Positions 12,484 to 25,129 of a stretch of DNA of 64,000 nucleotides are shown here, in pieces. The position numbers and the translations under genes were made by a program. The DNA is from Laburnicola sp. R22_1. Lineage: Eukaryota > Ascomycota > Dothideomycetes > Pleosporales > Didymosphaeriaceae. The DNA lies in contig JACONQ010000015.1 of the NCBI GenBank assembly GCA_014281115.1, positions 1,116,001 to 1,180,000 on the forward strand, read 5' to 3'. The notes under the pieces were generated by a model. The model searched no databases and had not been told where the DNA came from. It was given only the letters and a program-made list of their open reading frames with translations. Every line of letters starts with the position of its first letter. Within the stretch, counting starts at the first letter, position 1.

Positions 12484-14341
12484 CTTTGCACTCGAGTCGA
12501 ACACTCTATTAAGTCGAATACTTTGCTAAGACCCCACTAAGTTCTATACTATTTACAATAGTATAGAGTTAATATAAACTATTTTTAATAGTCTAAGTAG
12601 GCTAAACTATTTAGAATCTACTTCTATAAGCTGTCTATAGGTTTTTTTATTATGTCTAGGCTTGCCGCAGCGTTCACAGCGCTATTAAGTGGATTCGCCT
12701 CTATTAGTGCGCACCCTCTTCTTTGCCTTTTTGCCATTACTACGCACTTTAAAGTCCTTTAGAGTAGCCAGTTGCTGGCCCTCTTTAACTATAAGGACTC
12801 CTTACTATAATCGCTTTCTTTTATATAATTTACATTGTGTGGCAGCCTTATTAGTAGCTTAAAGTTTAGTATTGCGTTTAGTTATTAATACTAAAGAATG
12901 CCCTATTATCTTAGTGCCTTTAACAAGCTTTTCTATCGCCTTAACTATATAAGTTAGGGAACTATCCATATGCCTTTAAATCCTCTGCTTAACTAGCATT
13001 AATTATAACCTAAGTTCTATACTATTTCGCGGAGTTTGCAACTTCTATATACTATCGCGAATAGTATAAAGTAAAGGCGTATGCAGGCGAACATTAAGCT
13101 GCGATATTACAGCTTCTAGGTCGTAGAGCACTAGGCTAGTATCTTAAAAGCCTCCTTTAATATTACTTTTAGTAAACAAAGCCTTAAAAGCAGCAATAAA
13201 GCAAGGTAGGAACTCGATTTTAGTGATGTGCATAATGTGGTTGCGCATTAAATCCTTAGCTTGGCGCCTATACGCCTTTTTTAAAGGCGCGAAATAGTCC
13301 ACATTAAGTGGCTGTAAGAGGTGCGACAAATGCGAGGATATATAGAGAGTAACAATATTACTCTTCTTGCAATACTGTTTGAATTCGAATAAGTTATAAC
13401 TCTTATAGCTGTTAAGAATAAGCAAATATATTATGTCAATAACACGCCTCTTTGTATGCTTATTAAAGTGCTTTAGCCACTATAGACTAAGCTTATTTAT
13501 TGTCTAGCCGTTCTTAGAGACTACAATAACCTAATTATAAGGTAGATCCTTCTCCTTATACTAGGCAAAGAGATGGTGCTTGCCCCTAAAGATAATAAAG
13601 GGTGGGATCCACCACCCTGTCGTATTAATGCCTTAGATAACTGTTGTCCACTCTCTATTGCTCTGCTGTACCTACTTTAGCCATCCTTAATGCTTAGAGC
13701 CTATAACTACTGCTCTAATTAATATTATGCCTATTATAAAGCCTTCTTTATTAAAATTATAGGTGTTCTTATCTAGAATACTATATTTGGCCTTTATATT
13801 CTTTACAAGCCGGAACTAGTCTTGTATTACCTTAGAATCCTCCTAGAGAGCTCTCTTGTAGTCGTACTTTTAATTAAACTTAACTTTAAGCTCTTGCTAG
13901 CGCTTAACAAAGTTATAAGGCTACTTCTGGCTAACTGGCTTATAGTGGCGTGCAGCTAGTAAAGAATCAGCCATATCTTTTATAGCATCGAGCCAAGGCG
14001 AAAATCCTCGCGCGTCTAGGTTAAGTATATACTTCACAATCGTCTACTCCTCTCTTATAGTAAGTCTTATTTTATTAGATGCGCAGTTGCGTCTAAACGT
14101 ATTTCTAGCGTGTTAGTTGCTAAGTATACTTTAAGAGACGTTGTAGATAGCTACAGCGCGTCGCTAAGAGAGTGTCGCGTCTTATATAATAGCCTAGATT
14201 GCAAGCTATATACGCGCTTCTTTTAACGCTGATAGTTTATTATATAATTAAGGCATTACGTTATACTATTGCTAATAGTATATTTTAGTAGGGTCTTAGC
14301 AAAGTGTCTAACTTAATACAGTGTCTAACTCGAGTGCAAAG
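12484..14341 (-). mobile_element. Fot1/pogo-type DNA transposon 1 (1858 bp)
   Basis: TA target dinucleotides lie at 12482-12483 and 14342-14343. The terminal inverted repeats extend about 60 bp: left CTTTGCACTCGAGT... and right ...ACTCGAGTGCAAAG, followed inward by CTTTGCTAAGACCC on both arms. The length is typical of Fot1/pogo elements (about 1.9 kb). The decayed transposase lies on the minus strand. The composition is only partly RIP-mutated: several stretches keep CpA/TpG. Confidence 0.9.
12650..14230 (-). pseudogene. Fot1/pogo transposase relic (DDE_1 superfamily)
   Basis: The clearest open part (13425-13144) reads MLILNSYKSY, NLFEFKQYCK, SSHLSHLLQPLNV and FAPLKKAYRR. This matches the Fot1/pogo catalytic core, where LILD..SH is followed by P.H.SHLLQPLDV..F.PLK. 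The catalytic Asp of LILD reads Asn here, and His of SH reads Tyr, both G-to-A or C-to-T changes. Downstream, after a stop, the frame continues GF-DTSLVLYDLEAVISQLNV, and near 12700-12655 RCERCGKPRHN gives the family's C-terminal Cys-rich motif. Upstream (13430-14230) should hold the helix-turn-helix DNA-binding part, but it is too broken to read. Not functional. Confidence 0.8.
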
Positions 14342-14343
14342 TA

Positions 14344-15510
14344 CATTATATATTATAGGCAATTTAGTTTTTAAAGATAACGTAGTTATTTATTATTATT
14401 ATTATTATTTATTATTTAGGAATATTTAGGGCGGTCTCTTAATAGACTAGAGGAATCTCTTTTAGTAGATCTAGGTGCAACCTATTAAACTAAAGTATAA
14501 AGTCTTATAGAAGTAACTAATAGAAGTTTCTACTACTTACACTATAACTAGTAGTTAGTAAACTTAGAATTCCAGCCTCTCTAAATAGGCCTTAGTAGTG
14601 TCTTAATTCTACTAGCGTAAAGTAGTACTACTACTTCTATAACTTAGAGTAATCTCTCTTAATAGACTATAGTGGCGCAACCTATTAAACTAGTCTTTTA
14701 TAGGAGTAATTAACTAGATTTCTTACCCTTATATAATAAGTAGAGGAGAGACTTAAAAGTAGCCTTTCTTAATAAACCTTAGCGTAGTATAATAATTGCC
14801 TAGTACTAAAGTATCTAATAAACTTCTAGCCTAATCTAGTAAGCAATAGCCTAACTCACCTTAGCACAGTATAATAACTGCCTAAAACTTCTAGCCTAAC
14901 CTAATAAGCTTAGCATAGTATAATAGTTGCCTAGCACTAAAGTAACTAATAAACTTCTAGCCTAATCTAGTAAGTAATAGTCTAACCTATCTTAGCATAG
15001 TGTAATAACTACCTAAAACTTTTAGCCTAACCTAGTAAGCTTAGCGTAGTGTAATAGCTACCTAGCACTAAAGTAACTAATATACTTTTAGCCTAATCTA
15101 GTAAGCTAAAACTTCTACTAATTTAACCACCTATAGGCAGCGTCTTAAAGAAAAAATAAATATTATATTACTATCTACAGCTAAATAAAAAGAGTTAGTT
15201 TTAGAATAATATAAGGGCGGTACACAGCCTTACAGAGCTAACCTATTAGAGATAGCTAGAATAGTTAAAAGAGCTAGTTAAATTAATACTATTCTAAGAC
15301 AGTAGATAAGAAAGGAACGTAGGGGGCCCTTTCTTATATAGAGAGTAGCGTAGGGCATAGATCTATGCTAACTACTACGCTAACACTAACTAGAAAAGGC
15401 GTCTTTAGAAAGGTAAAAAGCGCAAATAGAAGAAATAGAGTGTAAAGGAAAGGTAATAGGGCGTGCTTACTAGGTAGGCTAGTAAGAACCATTATAATAC
15501 ACACTTTTTA
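14344..15510 (-). mobile_element. Fold-back element B2, partial (inverted relative to B1)
   Basis: 15195-15510 matches the right arm of B1 at about 9595-9889, and about 14740-15125 is the reverse complement of B1's central tandem array. The second arm is missing; the left side runs into AT-rich sequence next to the Fot1 element. An ATT run lies at 14388-14412. Confidence 0.6.
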
Positions 15511-16404
15511 GCTAGAGTTTTATAGGCGTAAAAGTAAGGCGTATTAACTCTTTAAGTATATACAAATTTAATATAGTAGGAGTAGTAGAGTAGAGGATAT
15601 AATAGGCAAGTAGCAATACTAAGAAGTAGTTAAACCTATAGTGCGGACTTGTAGAGAGCTATAGTAGCAATAAGTATTGCTGCCTATAAGCAAGTTAACG
15701 CGTTATATATACTTATAGTATATAAGTATAAAGTAGTTACTAATATGTGCATAGGCATAGTATGCTAAACTAATATTATATAATTAATAACTAAGCGTAC
15801 ATTATATATAATTACTATAGCTGGCTAACGTCTCTCTTAGTAAGAATAGCCTAACAAAAAATATAAAAAAATATTTAGATTCTAATTATACTATTAATTT
15901 ATATATAGTATAATAACCTCTATAGTGCCTTTATACTATAGTAGTAATTATTAAGCTATAGCTTAACTATCTAAAATTTAGTCTATTTCTAGGGCGTTAC
16001 TAATAATAATACCTATTAACTAATATAGTAAAAAAGCTCTTTTATATCTTTAAATACTTTATATATTAAGAGTATAAAAATCTTTTCTAAAGTGTTATTA
16101 ATATAACTAATACTAATAATAATAATAGGTAGAATAAAAGATAAAGAATAGCTACTACCTTATTTATAATAGTATATAGGTTATATCTTATATAATATTA
16201 GCCCCTTAGCACTAATATAATAGTCTCTAGAAAAATAACTTACTTATAAGTAATAAAGCTTTTTATAATAACTTACAAGCTTACTAAGCTTTATATATAA
16301 TAACTGTTAAAGTAATTATAAAAGTAGCTTACTAATAAGCAAAGCCAGTTATTATAATAACTATAAACTTAGCTTACTTAAATAAGCTACTTATAACTAT
16401 TTAT
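15511..16404. other. Unrecognised sequence with a fragment of repeat C
   Basis: Contains a partial repeat C (15870-15960) and imperfect inverted words around AAGCTTACTAAGC/TAGCTTACT (16240-16390). No gene seen. Confidence 0.4.
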
Positions 16405-16778
16405 TGTTAGCTTATTAAATACCTTTTTAACCATGTTTTAGTTTTAGGTTTAAGTAAATTAAGATAGAAGATTATTATATACTATATATAGCACCTAATT
16501 CTAATTAAAGACTAACTTTAAATACTACCTAATAATGCAATAATAGTTTAAACTTACTTATACTTCCTAATATCTATAAGCTTCTAGTCCTAATATAAGG
16601 TTTACTTACGCTATATATAGTCTACTTAGATTATTACTAATAGTATTATTAACTATCTATACTTACACACTACTTATGCGATGTACTTACTTAGATAAGC
16701 TAACGTAGTAGGAATAGCTAAGAGAATTTTATAAATCTATATAACACTTTTACTACACTAGAGCTTATTAATAAAAAC
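16405..16778 (+). repeat. A-family repeat, 5' part of copy split by the copia element
   Basis: Matches the 5' region of the full A copies (after TTAGCTTATTAAATACC come TAAATTAAGATAGAAG and CTAATTCTAATTAAAG). The repeat resumes at 26622 to the right of the copia element. Its right half diverges from the other copies, so its 3' end could not be placed. Confidence 0.6.
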
Positions 16779-17067
16779 TATTAAATAAATACTCTATAGC
16801 TAGCTGTATAGACATCGAATTCTAATCCTCTATACTAGCAAGCATAGAGGGTGTACGGGGCGATCGTACGAGAAAAAGGAAATAACATAATAGAACAACT
16901 TAGTATTAATTACTTGTCTCTAGAGAAGGTGCGAATAGAAAGGAGAAGATTATATAGCGCATAGGCTATAACGCACAGGCATTACATAATCCCTATATAA
17001 TACTATTATATAATAATATTAAAATCTTAATACTCTTAGGTGTCCTTGCCTATATAGTATATAGATA
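16779..17067 (-). repeat. Copia LTR (left, 3' LTR of the element)
   Basis: 289 bp, same length as the partner at 26333-26621 and collinear with it; preceded by target duplication AAAAC. Confidence 0.85.
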
Positions 17068-17539
17068 CTAGCAACTTTTTATTTTTAAGGTTACTATTGG
17101 TAGTTCTCCCTTTCTCTATACAAACTATCTACTTGCTAATATTTACCCTATTTATTTATTATTCCCCTGTCTATATGTCTCCTACTCTAGCTAGTTTACT
17201 CTAGTTAATAAAAAGATTCTATTAAGTAACTATTTATTATACTTTGCTGCCATTTATTAGAGGCGCGATTAGGCTTATTAGTAGTAGAGTAGTAGTTTAG
17301 CTAATAGCGGTTAAGAGTAAGATTGTGCAGTTAATAATAAGATTCCGGCAATAATATATTATTTATACAAAGTTCTTTTTACTTAGTTTATTTCTTATAT
17401 AATAGGTAGACCTAGTTATCTTATCTATTTAGATAGCGATGTTAGGCAATTATGCAACGTTAAATAAGGGGAAGATAAATGCTAATAAGGGGTAGGAATT
17501 AAGACTCTGGACATAAGGAAGAGGCATATAAGGTAGGCT

Positions 17540-17612
17540 TTTCTCTCTCTATTCTTTTCTCTCTCTATTCTTTTCTCTCTCTATTCTTTTCTCTCTCTAT
17601 TCTTTTCTCTCT
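17540..17612. repeat. Tandem CT-rich array
   Basis: Four copies of an 18-20 bp unit (CTCTCTCTATTCTTTT). On the minus (coding) strand of the copia element this is a run of polypurine tracts about 480 bp upstream of the 3' LTR. Confidence 0.85.
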
Positions 17613-17759
17613 TATTCTCTACTTAAATATCTCTCTGTACGTATTACTTCTCCCTAGCTCTTTTCTTTTTCTGTTAAGCTAATTTCCTATTTTATATAGT
17701 GCTAAATTGTGTCTCTTATTATATAATATCTTATCTCTATATAATGCTAACTTAGTATA

Positions 17760-18250
17760 AATAATAGCGCTTGTACTAGTGGGTCTTAACTAGCTAGGCC
17801 TCCCTAGCTTTAATACTACTATAGTGGCTTTTCTAGGCAAAAGAATGCATATTACCCTCCTAACTAGTTCCTAGGCAAACTATACGTTTATCTAGGGCAT
17901 TTCTATTAATATAAGTTTCTCTATTCTTTGCTTTTATATAGATACTAACTATAGAAAATTGGCTAAGAAGTTGCATATTATATATCTGCCTTTGTATAAT
18001 ATTAATATTATTTTTATAGCTAGTATAGATCTGCGTCTATAGATTGCTAAGGTTATTTAGCGCAAGGGCTACTTTTGCGCGCTTCTTATCTAGTTGCGTA
18101 GTGTTCTTAGGGGCACTATATACGCTTACCGCTATAGCAGTAACTTTAGCCCTAGGCCCTTTACTAAGTATTATATAATAGTAAACTTTTAGGCAGAATT
18201 GTGCAGTTCTTGCGTGTGGTAAAGCTATAGTACTAGGTGCAATTATCGCA
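17760..18250 (+). pseudogene. Possible antisense frame in the copia element
   Basis: A plus-strand frame of about 160 codons has stops that are nearly all TAG (RIP-type). It includes LGLPSFNTTIVAFLGKRMH, IDTNYRKLAKKLHIIYLPL, and near its end a CxxC...C cluster (LCSSCVW then STRCNYR). It lies between RNase H and the 3' LTR, opposite to pol. The identity is unknown. It may be a captured gene or an accessory frame. Confidence 0.4.
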
Positions 18251-18489
18251 TAGGATAGGACTAGATAGTAGGATAGATACTTCTAGATATTATCTATAAG
18301 TACTAAAATAAAAAACTCTTCTCTAAATAAATATGTGCTATGTCTCTTCTCTTTATGTACGAATAAATAAATAGAAAAAAGCGCATTTTTAAGTAATGTA
18401 TGTGTGTAAAAAAATTAAATAAATATATTATATAAAAGAATAAATAAACAATAAGAAAATAGTCCTATATAGAGACTAGGAAGAGCTCG

Positions 18490-21400
18490 CACAGGCGGGC
18501 TTAAGGTAATCTACTAATGCTTTAATAGTAATTGTTAAGGTGTTACTAGAGATTAAAGACTCTAGAGCCTAGTTTAGGGCCTTCTTTATATAGGCATTAG
18601 CAAGGTTGTCCTTTCTATTAATCTATCTAATTTTAGAGATTTCGTGATACTTGTACAATTTGCGGAGTGATATAATATTAATTATAAGGCGCTTCTTATT
18701 TGTAATTTCCAGTTATATAAGGCAGTTATAGAGAGACTTTGAATCTGTACAGATAACTATAGAAATTAGTAGTAGACTAAGTATATATATAATCTTCTAG
18801 AGGGTTATGCTAATAGTAATAGTATTATTAAACTCTCCTACTATACTATATAGCTTACTAGTAAGAATGCTTCTTATTACTCTCTTGTACTTAGTTAAAT
18901 TCTAGTGTATAATATTTGCTAAGATCTTAAAGTTATTACTATTACCTATATAATACTTATTGCCTAGAGCAATTAGGAATTCTAGCAATAAGCTTAGGTT
19001 CTTATTATTAGTAAATAAGCTATTAGTAAAGATAAACAGCTTTGCGCATTAAAGATCTAATAGTGTAAAGGTAAGACTATGCTTACTATTATTAATCTAC
19101 TATTAGATTTGTGTGTTTAATGCCTTAATGTCTTTATATAAGAGTAATATAGTCTAAGCGGCAATAGATAAATTAAATGCGGCTTCTAGTTAGCACACAG
19201 ATATAATATAGGCGCCTTTTACACACTGTTCTATATACCTCTAAGTAGCACTCTTATCTTTAGGGTTAATTGTACAAAGGTCCTTTGCTTACCCTTTCTA
19301 TATAAGAACTATAGTGTTATATACAAGCTAAATTCTTCTACTATTAAACTTAATAGGTTAGTCTTTAGTAAGAACAGTCTTATTCTTTGTATAGAAGGCT
19401 GCTTTCTTTAGCTCTTCTTCTTTTCTTTGTGCAAAGTTCTTATTAATAATACTAAGAGTGTTATTTGTCTAAAGACTAGTAATCCTACAGGTATACTTTC
19501 CTTTATTAGTAATAAGTAGATATAGATTATATAACAAAGTTGTTATACTAAGTTTCTCTTTATAATAGTTATAATAGGTCTTAAACTAGTAAAGACCTAA
19601 TTTAGCTACACTATAGAGTAGTTATATAATATAGAAGATTGTGTCTTATAAAAAGTTTGTGCGTAGTTTCTTGGGTAGTCTAGTATAAAACGTGTAGTTT
19701 AGTTTATTAGTAGACTAAATATAGGCGTAGGTAATATCTTATAGTTTAAAATATATTTTATATATTGCCTAAAGGCTTGCTTCTAATATAGGGAGTAGGC
19801 GCTAGCTTATTCTTTAGATAGTAGGTAATTAGGTAAGGGTTTTATCCTTCTTCTTATTAGAGTGGCTAGTAAACACAAGGTGGGATTTCTTATATAGTTA
19901 GGTAGTCTTGCCCTTAACTTCTTATATAAGGCAGAGGTTAAAGATTCTACCCTTTTGCTTAGATAGGTTAAAGAGAAGAATTTTAAATATGCTATTAGTA
20001 ATTAGAGCGTTTATCTCTATATAGTCTAACTCTTTAAAAGGTGCTCTAGGTATAGTAATTTTATCTTCTACACAGAGCTTTAGAGACAGTTCCTAATTAC
20101 TTGTCTCTTTTTAGGAAAGGAATACAGTATTCTTTCTTAGGCAGCCTCTCTTCCTCTTCTCTAAAGGATTCCTTTATATAGGGGTAATATTATTTACTTT
20201 ATATAATAGTAGAAGAGTGTAATCTTCTATATAATAGTATAGCTTAACTTGCGTATAGCAAAACTTTACTAGACTATTCCTTAGGTTAAGAATTATATCT
20301 CTATTCTTAATATCCTTAATCTTATATAGGCCTATCTATCTATCTTTCTCTCTCTAGACTATAATCTTAGATCTAAGTAGGAGCTTAAGGGCTTTGTACG
20401 CTGCTAATAGACTATTATAGGTATTTAGTGCATAATTAATATTAGTCTTATCTCTTTTCTTCTATAATATCTTTATTGCCTTTTGTATAGTATTTGTACG
20501 TGTAATAATATTAGGCAATAGAAAAGAATCTATACTAATCCTAGAATATGCGCCAAAGACTAGCAGTGTAGGTACAAGACTATCTAGGCCTATAGTGTTA
20601 TTAATAGCTTTAATAGCTATCTAGAGGATGTCCTCCTTATCTATATAATCTCCTAGTTTAGCCTTAAGAATATTAAAGACTCTGTAGAGAGGTGCGTATA
20701 AACACTTAACCTTCTCTATTGCCTAATATGCTTCTATAGGCATTTGTATATAGGTTGCGCTAATAATCTTTGCGTAGTTCCTAAACTTATCTAATATAAA
20801 GTTTATATCTAGATTATATATAATATAGTTAGGTGGACCTTAGTAGACATTAATGTAGCATCTATAGAGGGCTTCCTATGCATCTTTTATAGACATTAAT
20901 TTTAAGAAGATTATAGCTTAAAATAATATGTCTGCATCTATAATATATAGTGCGTCCCTAGTTCTAATATGTATAATATTAATAATAATGTTATAGTTAA
21001 AGTAAGTGTTATTCTTAATAGTAAACTTAAAGCGACGCGGGGCTTACTTATATAATTAGCAGTAGTAGTAAAACTTTTAAATTTTATTTAGTATAGTAGT
21101 ATCTACTTTATAGCTAGTGTTAGTAAGTATCTTCTAAAGTCTTTCTATATAAGGATGTCTAAATTATTAATAAAGGCGATAGAGTTCTTATTTAGTAAAG
21201 AAGGACATAGTTTCTTTCTTACTAATATTAAAGAAAGGGTATTCCTATTTGCGTACAATAGGTATAGTTATGCTGTCCTTTTATATAATAATATTTAGAA
21301 TATTATTAAAGTAGGCACTTAGCTTATTAGCATCTACTAGTAATAGTAGAAATAGTGTTAGAGTGTCTAGGATATAGTAGGTAACCATTTTTATTAAATT

Positions 21401-21700
21401 CGTAATTTGTACAGTTTCTAGAGATTCTTATAGGTTCTAACCTCTAAAGCTAATATTAGTATTACTAGGTGTCTAATAAATCTTTATATAGGGGTTCTCT
21501 TATATATATGCCTCTAGTTGTACTTTGCTAATAGTGAAAATCCTTACTATCTTTATATCCTATAGTTTACCTTAGTATGTTGTATAGTATTAATTTTTAA
21601 GAATAAACTATTTTACACACCTCTCTAGCTCTATCTTATAGATGTGTTCGCCAGTTATATAGTAAAGATAGGTAGTAGTAGTTAGGTAGGACACTTAATT
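18490..21700 (-). pseudogene. Copia pol relic (RT to RNase H)
   Basis: RNase H at 18860-18490 is recognisable from TDSKSLYNCL (about 18755-18725) and the following KRLIINIISLRKL and ANAYIKKALN words. The region to the right should hold RT and integrase but is too broken to delimit by eye. Stops are mostly TAG. Confidence 0.7.
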
Positions 21701-21707
21701 GTTGCTA

Positions 21708-23775
21708 CAGTAGAGTGACACAAAAAAAGCGCCTAGTAAAAAGATATCTTTTTAAAAGTTATATAACTAGGTGAGTTTTAATACTATGTAAATAAAAAGT
21801 ATACCGTTTTAGGGAGAGGGTTTAGGAGATTTAGTATAGGAGGTTAGTAAGAGCTTAGTAATCAGCGCTAACTAGAGGTATCTTAGTAAAGTTAAGGGAA
21901 TTTTTCTTAAAAGTTTAACCCTATATAACTTTGTTTTCTATGTAGATAAAATTCAATAACTTATATATATTATAGTTTAGTCTATAAGGACTATATAACC
22001 TAATTTTTATTATAGGTTTATTCATAGAAATAATAATTATAACGAAAAAGATAAAGATTAATTAAAATTAAATAATTAGATAGAACTAGTACTTAGTATA
22101 CCATCCTTTAGCCTCTATAACGTCATTATAACGCTTAGGCAAAGATAGTATACAATGATCTATAGTCTCCTGTGGAATTAAATCCCACTCCTCTTGTATA
22201 GCTCTTTTAAAGGCTTCTACACTGGATTTACTAGTGCCAAAGCCTAAAGAAGCCCTATTTCTTTTTCCTAGCCTATGTTTTAATAGACTCCAAACGTTTT
22301 CTATAGCATTTAAGTCTAGTGAATAGGGTGGATGCCTAAAAACAAAGACTTTATTCCTAGAAAACCACCTTTTCACCTGTGGAGTTCCGTGGATCTTCGA
22401 ATTGTCCTGTTGAAATTTTCAGCCTAGTTATAATTAGTATAAAGAATAAGATTATAAAATATATAATATATATATATATATTATATATTAAAAGAAAAAA
22501 GAAAAAGAAGAGAAAGGAGTACTTTACTTATCTCTTTTTAAAAGAGGTTTTAAGATAGGATTTAAACACTCCTGTATATATCTAATATTATTAAAGGTTC
22601 TAGTTTTAATAGGGTCCCTTAAAAACACTAGTTTAGAACGTCCTCCTATCCAAATACAGCCCCAGACTGAGATAGAAATATCTCGCGCTTTTAGTGAACT
22701 AGTACTAGCTCAAAAAAAGGATATAATAAAAGTAAAATAGCCTAATTATAGAGAAAAGAGGGCTCTATAATTTTGGAAATTAAAAGAAATTAATAACTTA
22801 CTAGTTGTTTGGTTTTTGCGCTATTCAGGCCTAATTTTCGATTTTTCCCTTTTTCTTATATATTCTTGCCTATTACTATGCCCCCTTTGGATAGTAGACT
22901 CGTCAGAAAATATAACTTTAGCAAAGTTAATATTTTCTAGCTCCTTAACTATCTCTTTAGCCCAGAATTCTCTTCTTTTAGCTCTTTCTTTAGTTAAATA
23001 GGTCTTTTTCTTAGAGACGTTAAAAGAATAGTCTTCTCCTTTTAAAACTCTCTGTAACGTCCTCTTAGTAAAGCCAAAACTATTCTCTTCTAATAGCCTC
23101 TTATTTGTCTTCTTAGGGCTTTTAGTTAAATCTCTATTAATAACTCTTTTCTCTCTAGAAGTAACCTTAGTTACTCTCCCTTATTTTTCTTATTAATACG
23201 TCTAATAGCAGTCTTAATAGATTGTAGAGGCTTATTAAGGGTAGTAGCAATAGTAGAATTAGAAGTATTTGCTTTTTTAAGTAAAGAAACTTGACTTTCG
23301 AGTTTTGATAATTTTGGCTCCATTCGAGGAAATACAAAAGAGAAAATTTACTAGACAAAAGATATTATATTATACTATAATCTTAGTAAGAAATCATGTG
23401 ATTTAATTAACTTTTAAAATCACGTGATTTTTTAACCTTAAATAATTTCTTAATCAAGTTATATAAGTACTCCGAAATTTTGCTTACATAATCTACACTA
23501 GGCCTAGAATAGCTAGTAAAAACATTAGCCTAGTAACATACTAAATAAAAAAGTCATAACGCCTTAAAAATTGACTTTTTAGAAACACTAAGTTTAGAGA
23601 TAGATACCTTAAGGACCCTGCTTAGTAAGCACGTAACTAGTACCCAATCTTAATTTCCTGTATTTCCTCTTTAAAACCGTATACTTTTTATTTACATAGT
23701 ATTAAAACTCATTTAGTTATATAACTTTTGAAAAGATATCTTATTACTAGGCGCTTTTTTTGTGTCACCCTACTG
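21708..23775 (-). mobile_element. Tc1/mariner element (2068 bp) nested in copia
   Basis: TA target dinucleotides at 21706-21707 and 23776-23777. Terminal inverted repeats of about 110 bp begin CAGTAGRGTGACACAAAAAAA on each arm. The transposase is on the minus strand. The element keeps more CpA/TpG than the copia around it, so it is younger than most RIP or received little of it. Confidence 0.9.
22086..23323 (-). pseudogene. Tc1-type DD34E transposase, decayed
   Basis: It starts at ATG 23323 (MEPKLSKLESQV), with a helix-turn-helix-like stretch (IATTLNKPLQSIKTAIRRI). After a one-base frameshift near 23185 it continues RVTKVTSREKRV, NSFGFTKRTLQRVLKGE and FAKVIFSDEST, the first catalytic Asp (about 22900). 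It then goes on to SVWGCIWIGGRSKLVF (about 22655-22610), QDNSKIHG (second Asp, about 22405) and NAIENVW (Glu, about 22300). There are 34 residues between the second Asp and the Glu, the Tc1-type DD34E spacing. It ends GWYTKY-stop at 22086. Non-coding stretches at about 22805-22700 and 22545-22425 begin GTAAGT/GTAAAG and end TAG, so they may be introns rather than damage. The frameshift and at least one internal TAG make the copy inactive. Confidence 0.8.
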
Positions 23776-23999
23776 TATTCATATTATCTTTACTCTGCTT
23801 CTCTTCTTTATGCAAAGCAGGTTCCTTATTATTATACCCTTCTATATTCTAAATATAGGACTAAATAGTTTTATACAAAGGCGTTTTATTATTATACTCT
23901 TTATAGAAGGTAATATACTACCTTATTACGCAGATACGCTTATTGCGTAAATAGTTAAAAGACTAACAACCTTTTTTATAGCACACAAAACACTTCTTT

Positions 24000-25100
24000 A
24001 GTCTTATATAAATATTGTTTAATTAGAATCTAAATCGCGATAATAATAGTATAAATTGTCTACGAAATCCTTATCTATAAGGGACTAGTAGCCTGCCTCT
24101 TTATACAGAAAAGTTATATTTGCAATTAGTATAGTATATATTAGTCTCTTATAAGTGCTAATTAGATTAGTAATTAATTGCAACTTAGATTAACGCACAG
24201 AGATTAGCAAATAGAGCTTTATAGGCAGGCTTAGGGGTGAATATAGCCTACTCTAGCTCTAGGTATCTATGGCATACTTATATAATAGTAGTATAGAAAG
24301 GAATTTCTCTAGTAAAGTTCGCACCTAATACTCTCTATGCGAGGGTAAGCCTATTAATTATTGCCTTTAGGACTTTATACAGACTCTTATTAGAGTTCTT
24401 ATACTAGTATTATGCGAAAGTTATTATAGTCTAGTCTATTTAATACTAATTATAGTTAATAGTAGTGTTAAAGTAACTATTAAGTGCTTTGTACAAGCAC
24501 TTCTACAATTATTTAGGACAGATAGTATAGAGGTAATATTGTGCCGCACAGCTAGTAAGAATATCTAGAAAGATATCTAGGTATTAATCCTTAGCAATAT
24601 CTAGACGTCTATATAGATCTATAAAGATCCTAGTCTTATCTACTAAAATGTTATATAGAGCTCTAGTATAGTTGTTATCTTTATTCCATGTCTTTTAAAA
24701 TTAGATTATCTTATTAGCTAGAATTCTCTAAGAAGGTAGGTTATGTTTAGGTAGAAGCTTATATAGATTAAATTATAGCATAGGCTTAGTCTGTGTAAAT
24801 TAGTATAGTGCCTATAATTTGCGTTTAACTAGTAGTGGCTCTATTTTATATAGCGTTTAATAATTATAAGTAAGTGGGCAAAATAGTAGTTAGGTACTAT
24901 ATATAAAGAGTAGTAGTTTATTTAGTTATTTGTATAAATAGAATTATCTTTAATACTTATATAAAGGTTTCCTTAAGATGTCTATAGGGACCTGCAGCTA
25001 TATAGGTGCCTATAGTGGCAGCGGTTTATTCTATTTAGGTTTATATAATTGCCTAACTAGCTTAGATATCTTTAAGATTAGCTTTAGTATTTGTATATAA
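24000..25100 (-). pseudogene. Copia gag relic
   Basis: The minus-strand frame, with TAG for former Gln, reads SKTWNKDNNYTGALYNILV, AAQYYLYTICP and LGANFTREIPFYTT. It is followed near 24095-24030 by a broken zinc-knuckle-like word (FLYKEAGY-SLIDKDF). This resembles gag proteins of fungal copia elements (AA.YY......., LG..F..E..L.TT pattern). The match is by family resemblance only. Confidence 0.6.
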
Positions 25101-25129
25101 GGAGTTAAGCGAGCTAGTAAAGGTAGTAT

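Noticed and set aside
22816..23950. Small frames on either strand in the Tc1 element
   Set aside because: They are in other frames than the transposase, whose own motifs can be read through the region.
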